5,463 bases of DNA from Bacteroidales bacterium (lineage in GTDB: Bacteria; Bacteroidota; Bacteroidia; Bacteroidales; Muribaculaceae), in the NCBI GenBank assembly GCA_900769345.1, contig CAAGGJ010000127.1, positions 1 through 5,463 of the forward strand. The letters run 5' to 3'. The position numbers and the translations under genes were made by a program. The notes beneath the pieces were generated by a model. That model worked only from the letters and a program-made list of their open reading frames with translations. It was not told the origin of the DNA and ran no database searches. Below, piece after piece: positions 1 to 5,445 of the stretch. Position 1 is the first letter of the stretch. Each line of letters opens with the position of its first letter.

Positions 1-1079
1 CGGTCGTAGCAGTGCAGATAGCCTGGATTCACCATATTTCGGGCATCTGTGACATAGATATCCTTGCTGATGGGATTAACGGCTATGCCGTAAGGCGCTT
101 TGATAGCGGTTTCGCTGCCATCGGTGATAAAATTCTCGCTCACGCACTCTTGTTTTGCAACGTCTACTATGGCATAAGTCACCTTATTCGTCATCTCCAC
201 ATTGCTCCACGCACTCGACACTATGTATATCGAGTCGCCCTCGATGCACATATTGCTCACAGGCACATCTAAGTGCTTAACTATGCGGCGTTTGCGCACA
301 TCGTAGCAGTAGAGGCTCGATTGCACTTGATAGTAGTCGCCTCGTGTGGCTATCCACAGCCCGCCGTGCTTGTCGGCTACCAAACGGCTCAAATTGATGT
401 CTACATCGATGGTTTCTTCTACCTTAAATGATGCCACATCTATCACACTCACCGTGCGTTCGTAGTTGGGAACACGATAACCTCCGCTATTTGCCACATA
501 TATCTTGTCGTCCACTATCTCTATGTCGTCGGGTTGATAGCCCACTATGCACTGCGCCACCACTTGCAGCGTAGCGGTGTCTACCTTTGCCACATAGCCG
601 AGTTGATCATAATCGGGGTCGATTACCACCGGTCCGGCATAGCTGGTGACGTAGGCATAACCCTTATGGAAGGCTATATAGCGGCAGTTTGGCACTTCTA
701 TTTGCCCTATGTGCTTGGCTGTGTACTTATCCATCACTTCCACCTTGTTCGAGCAGTTTATCACGGCATACAGGCGGTTGCCATACACTTTCAGGTCGTT
801 GCCCACATCGCCCAACTCCTTGGGCACATTGGGATTGGCGTTGCCATATATGTTGCGAGTATAGATGCCCGTCGAGAAGTCGTAGCAGTCGAGGGTGCAC
901 TTATTGCTGCCCATATTGCCTTCGTTGAGCAGATAGAACCCGCCCACCTCGCTAAATTCGGGATTGCTCACCTGCACTTCCTCGGGGATGAATATCACAT
1001 CATCTTCGCGGCACGAGGGCAACGCCATCGCCACAGCCACAGCAATTATTATGGTCAATATATATCGTTTGCCTATCAT
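1..1079 (-). CDS. btuG: BtuG-like surface lipoprotein, cobalamin-binding beta-propeller (3' end cut by window)
   Basis: Seen: an open frame from ATG at 1079 runs off the left edge, giving 359 complete residues without a stop. The N-terminus is a lipoprotein signal: a hydrophobic stretch (residues 7-20), then lipobox LPSC with Cys23. The following REDD fits the acidic export signal that sends Bacteroidetes lipoproteins to the cell surface. The rest is repeated beta-propeller blades with YVTN-like strands, for example AYVTSY (142-147), IYVANSGGY (193-201), LWIATRGDYY (241-250), IYIVSS (284-289) and IYVTDA (341-346). Early FYLLNEGNMGSN (48-59) and central QPDDIEIVDDKIYVANSGGY match what I recall of BtuG/YncE-type proteins of this phylum. 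Known: BtuG binds cobalamin very tightly on the outside and sits on BtuB. Context supports this, since the start overlaps the btuB stop by one base (TGATG), implying coupled translation, and a cobalamin riboswitch leads the operon. Probably only some 20-30 residues are missing (family-length inference). Alternative: a generic YncE/DUF5074 propeller with another ligand. Confidence 0.8.
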   Translation of the reverse strand, partial: MIGKRYILTIIIAVAVAMALPSCREDDVIFIPEEVQVSNPEFSEVGGFYLLNEGNMGSNKCTLDCYDFSTGIYTRNIYGNANPNVPKELGDVGNDLKVYGNRLYAVINCSNKVEVMDKYTAKHIGQIEVPNCRYIAFHKGYAYVTSYAGPVVIDPDYDQLGYVAKVDTATLQVVAQCIVGYQPDDIEIVDDKIYVANSGGYRVPNYERTVSVIDVASFKVEETIDVDINLSRLVADKHGGLWIATRGDYYQVQSSLYCYDVRKRRIVKHLDVPVSNMCIEGDSIYIVSSAWSNVEMTNKVTYAIVDVAKQECVSENFITDGSETAIKAPYGIAVNPISKDIYVTDARNMVNPGYLHCYD

Positions 1080-3121
1080 CAGATATCGAATTTCAGAATC
1101 AGTTTATAATTTCGTCCGGGCATGGGATAATTGCGTATCACATCATACTGCTGGTCGAAGATATTGTTCACTTCAGCCGTTGCACGCACTGCCACCTTGC
1201 CGACACGGAATTTATAGCCTGCCGAAAGGTCGTGGGTATACCAAGGCTGCTCGTAATTGGCTGGGATATTCGATGAATTGTGATATCGCTCGCCCACATA
1301 GATAAAGCTGTAATTCAACTCCAGATCTTTCCACTTGGCTTGTGCTATGGCGCTGCCGCTGTGGCGAGGTATATAGGCTATCTGTCCCTTATAAGTGCCG
1401 GCTTCGTCGGCACAATCGCTCGGGTCGGTATAGTCTTGTGCTCGCTGATAGGTGTACGACAGTCCGCCTTCGAGCATTATGCCGTAGGGCAGGCTGAATG
1501 TCATCTTGCCGGTTACATCCACGCCGCGTATCTTCACCTTGCCTATGTTCATCATCATCCAGCGATACTGTCCGTTGCCCTTGGGCACGGCTATTATCTT
1601 ATCGTCGATTATGTTGTAATAACCATCTACACTGAGGTCAACCGAGCGCACCACCGAGGCGTCGAAATCGGTGCGATACACTGCGCCCACATCATACTGA
1701 GTGGAGTACTCGGGATTGAGTTTGGCGTTGCCCATATCGGTGTAATAAAGGTCGTTGAAGGTGGGCATACGAAACGAACGCTTATAAAAGGCGCGCACCG
1801 TGAGTGCCTGCTCGGCAAAGGGCTGATAACTCACAAACACTGCAGGCGTGACCTTGCTCATCGTGCTCTTTTTTTGCGCGAGTTCCACACCATCGTTTAG
1901 CACTTTATATCTGTCGGCCACAAAGGTGCCCAGCACGCTGGCTTGTGCCTTAAATCGCTGCCACCGATATGCCGTGGCAAGAGCCACAAGTGCCATGTGG
2001 CGTGTGGGATAGGCAAAGTTCACAAGATTGGCATCAAGATGGTTCCACTGATAGTCTACGCTCAGATTGGCGTCCCAACCGTCGGTGATGCGCACACGGT
2101 TTGCCATCGACACATATAACTCGTCTTGCCAAAATTCGTTATCGATATACATCAATGTGGTGTCGGGATTGAGATACCGCATATAGTCGTGGGCATATTT
2201 GGCATTCACCATCATGGTGTATCGCTCGCCTATGCTCTTGCGCACGCTTCCTTGCGCAAAGAAGTTGCGGTCCCACTGGCGCTGCGAGTTCTTCCACACA
2301 TTGTTAACTATCGCACCGGGAATACCTTTCTCGGCATCGTAATAATAGAGTTTGGCATTCCAACTGCCACGATAAATCGTGCCATAAAGCCCGCCCTCCA
2401 CGCGCAGCGCTCCTATGTCGCCGTTGCGTCGCGTGGCGGTGGTGTCCCACGCCAAGGTGCCGTCGCTGAACTTCTTGCGATAGCGAAATTTATACCTACC
2501 GGTGGCATAGGTGTACTCGGCACTCACCGTGCTGCTCACTTTTTCGCTCAATCGGTAATCGAGCCGCATCGAGGGATTGGCAAGCCCAAACGAACCGGTG
2601 CGCATCGTCACATTCACGTTCATACGTTTGCCTTCTTCAAAGCGCGGGCGTCGCGAACGCAGATACACCGTCCCTGCCGACCCGAAATCCTTCGCCGACT
2701 GAAATATCTCGCTCTTCTGGCCATTGTAAACGGTCACTTCTTCGATATTATCGAGCGAAAACTTACCCAAATCTATCTGTCCGTTCTGCGCATTGCCAAG
2801 CTGGATGCCGTCGTAGAACACGCCCAGGTGATTGGTGCCCATCGAACGGATGTCCACGGTCTTCACACCGCCTACTCCGCCGTAGTCCTTTATCTGAACA
2901 CCCGAAAAATAGCGTATGGCATCTGCTACCGAGTGGCTGTTGAGTCCCTCAAGGCGCTTTCCACTTAGCGTCTGTGCCGGTATTACCTCCACATAGGGCT
3001 TCAGATTGCCCACCACGGTCACCGTGCTCAGGTGTTGCATCGAATCAACACGAAACTGCGCTACACCGGCATGTGCCGACATAGCCAACATTAGCAATAT
3101 GTAGATTCGAATTTTCAACAT
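1079..3121 (-). CDS. btuB: BtuB-type TonB-dependent outer-membrane cobalamin receptor
   Basis: Imports cobalamin or related corrinoids across the outer membrane using TonB/ExbBD energy. Seen: 680 residues, the usual size for this family. A Sec signal peptide spans about residues 1-21 (cleavage near AHA-GVAQ). A TonB box-like TVTVV follows at 33-37, then the plug at about 43-157, with SVADAIRYFSGVQIKDYGG, VDIRSMG and VFYDGIQLG. The rest is a 22-strand-type barrel ending NNIFDQQYDVIRNYPMPGRNYKL and a short tail, as TonB receptors do. There is no N-terminal carboxypeptidase-like extension, so it is not SusC-like. Substrate is inferred from the cobalamin riboswitch upstream and the BtuG-like gene downstream, not from the barrel sequence itself. 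ATG at 3121 is chosen because it gives a complete signal peptide. The region ahead has only a weak purine-rich site (GGACGGGTAGG) and can fold into a stem. Alternative: a heme or siderophore receptor, which the riboswitch makes unlikely. Confidence 0.87.
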   Translation of the reverse strand: MLKIRIYILLMLAMSAHAGVAQFRVDSMQHLSTVTVVGNLKPYVEVIPAQTLSGKRLEGLNSHSVADAIRYFSGVQIKDYGGVGGVKTVDIRSMGTNHLGVFYDGIQLGNAQNGQIDLGKFSLDNIEEVTVYNGQKSEIFQSAKDFGSAGTVYLRSRRPRFEEGKRMNVNVTMRTGSFGLANPSMRLDYRLSEKVSSTVSAEYTYATGRYKFRYRKKFSDGTLAWDTTATRRNGDIGALRVEGGLYGTIYRGSWNAKLYYYDAEKGIPGAIVNNVWKNSQRQWDRNFFAQGSVRKSIGERYTMMVNAKYAHDYMRYLNPDTTLMYIDNEFWQDELYVSMANRVRITDGWDANLSVDYQWNHLDANLVNFAYPTRHMALVALATAYRWQRFKAQASVLGTFVADRYKVLNDGVELAQKKSTMSKVTPAVFVSYQPFAEQALTVRAFYKRSFRMPTFNDLYYTDMGNAKLNPEYSTQYDVGAVYRTDFDASVVRSVDLSVDGYYNIIDDKIIAVPKGNGQYRWMMMNIGKVKIRGVDVTGKMTFSLPYGIMLEGGLSYTYQRAQDYTDPSDCADEAGTYKGQIAYIPRHSGSAIAQAKWKDLELNYSFIYVGERYHNSSNIPANYEQPWYTHDLSAGYKFRVGKVAVRATAEVNNIFDQQYDVIRNYPMPGRNYKLILKFDI

Positions 3122-3123
3122 TT

Positions 3124-3178
3124 GGTTTTACCTACCCGTCCTTTTATGCTTTTCACTCGCACTCGGGAGCGTAAAACC
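3124..3178 (-). promoter_or_regulatory. Start-burying hairpin ahead of btuB (candidate riboswitch expression platform)
   Basis: Seen: GGTTTTAC (3124-3131) is the exact inverse complement of GTAAAACC (3171-3178). After a symmetric 3x3 internal loop, CCCG (3135-3138) pairs with CGGG (3164-3167), leaving a 25-base loop. In the mRNA the downstream arm ends two bases before the btuB ATG and includes the GGGTAGG purine stretch, so folding would hide the ribosome-binding region. Inference: this is the P13-like hairpin by which many cobalamin riboswitches block translation. Its loop carries AGCAT (3146-3150), complementary to ATGCT in a predicted riboswitch loop (3379-3383). The distance from the aptamer (about 110 bases) is longer than usual. 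Confidence 0.5.
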
Positions 3179-3181
3179 TGC

Positions 3182-3237
3182 ATAAAACACGCCTTTGTTA
3201 GCTAACCTTCCGGCTATGCATAGGCACTATGTTTTAT
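3182..3237 (-). repeat. Imperfect inverted repeat in the btuB leader
   Basis: Seen: ATAAAACA (3182-3189) pairs exactly with TGTTTTAT (3230-3237), and inside it GCCT (3191-3194) pairs with AGGC (3222-3225). The enclosed sequence contains two 10-base perfect palindromes, GTTAGCTAAC (3197-3206) and CTATGCATAG (3214-3223). It lies between the riboswitch aptamer and the start-burying hairpin in the untranslated leader. No T-run follows on the transcribed strand, so it is not a simple terminator. It could be a spacer stem that brings the distant expression platform near the aptamer, or a protein-binding site. Function is not shown. Confidence 0.4.
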
Positions 3238-3287
3238 TCGTTGTTTCAAACCCTAAGTCCGAGAGTTTTTTTAAAACAAACTCATTT

Positions 3288-3493
3288 CAGGCAGGTATTC
3301 TGGCTTGCTTCGCTTGGTGCCACGGCCTTCCCACAGATTATTCCAAATCTACAGTGACCTTGTTTTCGTTGCAGCACCAGCATCTCATCGGTGTAGTGAA
3401 GCTTACAGCAGCGGCTCTGCTCGGGATTTTCACCCGATTCCCTTTTCATCAGTTCATCACCCCAGCAAAAAAAACAAGGCAATGCACCGACAC
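3288..3493 (-). promoter_or_regulatory. Cobalamin (B12) riboswitch aptamer
   Basis: Senses adenosylcobalamin or a related corrinoid in the nascent btuB mRNA and lowers expression when it is bound. Seen in transcript order: 5' GGTGC (3488-3484); AAAAGGGAATCGGGTGAAAA followed by TCCCGAGC (ending at 3419), the hallmark GGGAATC-GGTG-AA-TCC-GAGC core; GCCGCTGCTGTAAGC (3415-3401), matching the CGC-ACTGTAA element; GGTCACTG (3359-3352) and TGGGAAGGCC (3333-3324), the conserved CACTG...GGGAAGGC pair; and the 3' B12 box AGCCAGAATACCTGCC (3305-3290). All conserved blocks are present in the right order and spacing for a roughly 200-base class member. The 5' boundary is approximate. The aptamer begins about ten bases after the predicted transcription start and lies 166 bases ahead of btuB. 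Confidence 0.95.
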
Positions 3494-3507
3494 CCGAAAA
3501 TGCGATG

Positions 3508-3538
3508 CTAAATTACCGCTTATTTCTCAATTCTACAA
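3508..3538 (-). promoter_or_regulatory. Bacteroidales-type promoter of the btuB-btuG operon
   Basis: Seen on the minus strand: TTG (3538-3536), a 20-base spacer, then TAATTTAG (3515-3508). This matches the Bacteroidetes primary-sigma -7 consensus TAnnTTTG at all but one fixed base. Transcription would begin near 3501, just before the first conserved riboswitch bases, which is the position expected. The ATPase promoter in this window has the same 20-base spacer. Confidence 0.6.
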
Positions 3539-3583
3539 GAGATTTAACTATATTTGATGGCACAAGCTTCTCATGGCAATACT

Positions 3584-3617
3584 AAAGCGCCATCACATTG
3601 AATGCAAATGGCGCTTT
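3584..3617 (-). terminator. Hairpin terminator after the ATPase gene
   Basis: Seen: AAAGCGCCAT (3584-3593) and ATGGCGCTTT (3608-3617) form a perfect 10-bp stem around a 14-base loop, beginning 11 bases past the ATPase stop codon. On the minus strand the tail after the GC core is CTTTAG, a short T-run. On the plus strand it is CTTTTAAAT, so the hairpin could act both ways. It isolates the ATPase transcript from the btuB promoter some 45 bases further on. Confidence 0.75.
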
Positions 3618-3627
3618 TAAATCTTAA

Positions 3628-5070
3628 TCATCTAAACAAATCATCCATTGTAACCTCGTTTTGCACAATGCCACTGTGGGAATTGTGCCGGATACCAAAT
3701 GTTGTAACAAATGTTATAAGAACACTCTTTTTCGTTTTTGAAACTTGCTTGAATAACGCCGATCGCTCAATCAATTTCTTCTCATAATCTGCATCAATAG
3801 CAAATTCTTCCGACGCATATTTCATCTCACACATATTTATTACATTATCAGCCCGGTCTATCAAAAGGTCAATCTGTGCGCCCTTTTGCTGAACCCCATT
3901 GCTCGATGATGATTTTGAAATCCAGGAGTAAGCATTACATAATATGCCCGAAATCCCTAATGAGCTTTTAATCTGCGGCAAATGATGCAGACACACCTGC
4001 TCAAAAGCATACCCACTCCACGATCGCCTACTGCCATCCCCTCGATTATTACTCCAAAAATGCTCATCTTGACCATTGTTCTTGTCAACAAATCGCAAAT
4101 AGAAAAGCGAAAACAAGTCAGTAAGCTGATACACCGCATCGCGCTCACTTTTACCTATCGATGTGTATCGGCGAATAAAATCACATGCAAGAAGATTGTC
4201 AAGCACCGACGTCACATCACCTCCTTCACTAATCTTTGCAGCCGACACCAACTCCTTTCGCGTCATTCCACGTAGTCTTGTCGATAGCGCCTCAATTACC
4301 TTTAGATAATTCTTCGAATCTTTATATAGCGAACGAAATAGGAAATCAAACTCGCCTCTAAGAGGAGCTCCTTGGGCGAAAAATAGTCGGTCGATGCAAC
4401 TATCTATTGGAACGCCCTTCTCTATCATATTCAAATAGTAAGGGATGCCGCCCATCGTCATATATATTTCCATCGTTTGACGGTGGCTTATGTCCATTCC
4501 CTTCACATTTCTCAAAAACTCCTCTGTCTCGAGCAAAGTGAAAGGTGCAAGATACACGGCACGACTAACCCTTCCATAAAGTCCACCTTTATCACCTATT
4601 ATATGCGACATCATCCACGTTGCTGCCGAGCCACATACTATTATCTTCAAATTTCTTACCGTAGATGCCCAATCATTCCAGAAAAAGCTGAATGCTTGCA
4701 GAAAATTGCTCTTATGCGTGTCCATCCATGGCAGTTCGTCAAGAAATACTATAAGCCGATCTCTTTTAAGAGTTTCAAGATAACTGCGGAGCTTGTCGAA
4801 GGCTTCAAACCAATCCTTTATTTTCGGAATGCGCTCTCCTGAATATCGCTCAAGATTTTTCCTGAATTGTTCGATCATAACCTGACGGCTGACATCGTAT
4901 AGTCCTGTAAACGAGAACGCGAACTTATCATTAAACATACTTCGCACGAGATAGGTTTTCCCCACACGACGTCGCCCATATATAGCTATGAGTTCAGCCC
5001 TGCCACTTTTGCAACAGTCATTTATCAACTTTTGCTCGTATTTCCTTCCTATTATAACATTATCCATCAT
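3628..5070 (-). CDS. P-loop ATPase with C-terminal DUF234/PD-(D/E)XK nuclease-like domain
   Basis: Cytoplasmic ATP-binding protein of the ATPase_2/AAA_14 plus DUF234 type, a family that is very common and often multi-copy in Bacteroidales; role unknown. Numbering is from ATG at 5070 (480 residues). Seen: the family opening IIGRKYE (6-12); Walker A GRRRVGKT (32-39); Walker B IVFLDELPW with D111/E112; sensor-like IIVCGSAATW (143-152); GLYGR (163-167) with a likely arginine finger; a winged-helix-like part at about 250-325 (MTRKELVSAAKISEGG); then a nuclease-like fold with E357 in GYAFEQV, D401 in GAQIDLLID and E415-x-K417 in CEMKY. That spacing fits an intact PD-(D/E)XK active site. Start: an in-frame GTG at 5076 is less likely than ATG at 5070 or 5067, given the promoter position and family start. 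The gene stands alone between its own promoter and terminator and looks more AT-rich than the btu genes, which would fit horizontal gain (inference). No membrane segment or signal peptide is visible. Confidence 0.9.
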   Translation of the reverse strand: MMDNVIIGRKYEQKLINDCCKSGRAELIAIYGRRRVGKTYLVRSMFNDKFAFSFTGLYDVSRQVMIEQFRKNLERYSGERIPKIKDWFEAFDKLRSYLETLKRDRLIVFLDELPWMDTHKSNFLQAFSFFWNDWASTVRNLKIIVCGSAATWMMSHIIGDKGGLYGRVSRAVYLAPFTLLETEEFLRNVKGMDISHRQTMEIYMTMGGIPYYLNMIEKGVPIDSCIDRLFFAQGAPLRGEFDFLFRSLYKDSKNYLKVIEALSTRLRGMTRKELVSAAKISEGGDVTSVLDNLLACDFIRRYTSIGKSERDAVYQLTDLFSLFYLRFVDKNNGQDEHFWSNNRGDGSRRSWSGYAFEQVCLHHLPQIKSSLGISGILCNAYSWISKSSSSNGVQQKGAQIDLLIDRADNVINMCEMKYASEEFAIDADYEKKLIERSALFKQVSKTKKSVLITFVTTFGIRHNSHSGIVQNEVTMDDLFR

Positions 5071-5092
5071 TGCCACAATTGATTAGTTACTG

Positions 5093-5123
5093 CAAAAATA
5101 ACACTAATTTTTATAAAAATCAA
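5093..5123 (-). promoter_or_regulatory. Bacteroidales-type promoter of the ATPase gene
   Basis: Seen on the minus strand: TTG (5123-5121), a 20-base spacer, then TATTTTTG (5100-5093), an exact match to TAnnTTTG. Initiation would fall near 5086, giving a leader of about 16 bases before ATG 5070. That favours ATG 5070 or 5067 over the GTG at 5076. The -33 element directly abuts the tandem hairpin repeat at 5124, so anything binding or folding there could affect this promoter. Confidence 0.72.
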
Positions 5124-5174
5124 TTATTACTCCTCCTTAACTATCATTTTTTACCCACTTGCGGAGGACTAATA
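5124..5174. repeat. Tandem hairpin repeat, copy 1
   Basis: Seen: a 51-base unit repeated 53 bases away with a single difference (G at 5161, A at 5214). Each unit has terminal inverted repeats: TATTACTCCTCC (5125-5136) faces GGAGGACTAATA (5163-5174), an 11-of-12-bp stem with one central C-C mismatch and a 26-base loop. This copy ends against the -33 box of the ATPase promoter. It could be a palindromic element of REP or MITE-remnant kind, or an operator-like site. No family is recognised. Confidence 0.85.
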
Positions 5175-5176
5175 CG

Positions 5177-5227
5177 TTATTACTCCTCCTTAACTATCAT
5201 TTTTTACCCACTTACGGAGGACTAATA
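5177..5227. repeat. Tandem hairpin repeat, copy 2
   Basis: Same 51-base unit as copy 1, separated from it by two bases (CG at 5175-5176). Stem arms are at 5178-5189 and 5216-5227. The sole difference from copy 1 lies in the loop at 5214 and leaves the stem intact. Near-identity implies either recent duplication or ongoing conversion or selection. Confidence 0.85.
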
Positions 5228-5234
5228 GGAGATA

Positions 5235-5275
5235 TTGTGAAAATCCGTGCAAAAACAATCTTGTGAAAATCCGTG
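5235..5275. repeat. Pair of 15-base direct repeats
   Basis: Seen: TTGTGAAAATCCGTG occurs at 5235-5249 and again at 5261-5275, a perfect repeat with a 26-base period and an 11-base spacer. The unit is not an inverted repeat. Such short direct repeats can be protein-binding iterons, slippage products or leftovers of a mobile element. Nothing nearby (no replication or integrase gene in view) decides between these. Confidence 0.75.
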
Positions 5276-5320
5276 TTAAAAATCGTTGCGAAAGCGCCTG
5301 CACTATATGGAGCGTGATGC

Positions 5321-5361
5321 AAAAAAATTAGCCGTCAGGGAATTCCTTGACGGCTAATTTT
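5321..5361. terminator. Strong bidirectional hairpin terminator
   Basis: Seen: AAAATTAGCCGTCA (5324-5337) pairs with TGACGGCTAATTTT (5348-5361). The stem continues with one G-T and two G-C pairs to a four-base AATT loop, 17 pairs in all. On the minus strand the stem's GC part is followed by seven T residues; on the plus strand by four. This is a convincing intrinsic terminator, best for a leftward transcript entering from beyond the right edge. It also insulates the ATPase promoter from read-through. Confidence 0.85.
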
Positions 5362-5370
5362 AGGCCTATG

Positions 5371-5437
5371 GGTCAAAATGGGTGTTTTTCAGCGAGAAAA
5401 ACACCCATTCGTCTTTCTATAGGTCATTTTGGGTGTT
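5371..5437. repeat. Three-part repeat with perfect 14-bp hairpin and competing pairing
   Basis: Seen: AATGGGTGTTTTTC (5377-5390) and GAAAAACACCCATT (5396-5409) form a perfect 14-bp stem with loop AGCGA. A third segment, GGTCATTTTGGGTGTT (5422-5437), matches 5371-5386 at 13 of 16 positions as a direct repeat. Its TGGGTGTT (5430-5437) can pair with AACACCCA (5400-5407), which excludes the first hairpin. This could be a second terminator, an attenuator-like switch in a leftward leader or trailer, or the end of a small inverted-repeat element. Confidence 0.7.
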
Positions 5438-5445
5438 AAATTCGT

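Noticed and set aside
534..1109. Open frame of 191 residues on the plus strand over the btuG-like gene
   Set aside because: Antisense to a clear lipoprotein propeller; no signal or domain, and its His/Ile/Ala-rich composition is the mirror of the real codon usage.
1280..1900. Open frame of 206 residues on the plus strand inside btuB
   Set aside because: Antisense shadow of the receptor; composition and lack of domains show it is not a gene.
2126..2968. Open frame of 280 residues on the plus strand inside btuB
   Set aside because: Long only because btuB rarely uses the codons whose complements are stops; no recognisable domain or start signal.
3263..3283. A/T-rich hairpin just after the B12 box, considered as an intrinsic terminator
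   Set aside because: The stem is only six pairs plus an A/T extension with a mismatch, and no T-run follows on the transcribed strand.
3195..3557. Open frames on both strands over the btuB leader
   Set aside because: They overlap the cobalamin riboswitch, whose conserved blocks explain the sequence; no protein feature is visible.
3982..4275. Open frames antisense to the ATPase gene (also 4477-4842)
   Set aside because: Shadows of a gene with intact Walker and nuclease-like motifs.
5074..5076. GTG as the start codon of the ATPase
   Set aside because: Two in-frame ATGs follow within nine bases and sit better relative to the promoter and the usual family N-terminus.
5321..5437. Insertion-sequence ends, considered because of the inverted repeats
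   Set aside because: No transposase frame and no target-site duplication are visible, and the 5321-5361 hairpin is better explained as a terminator.
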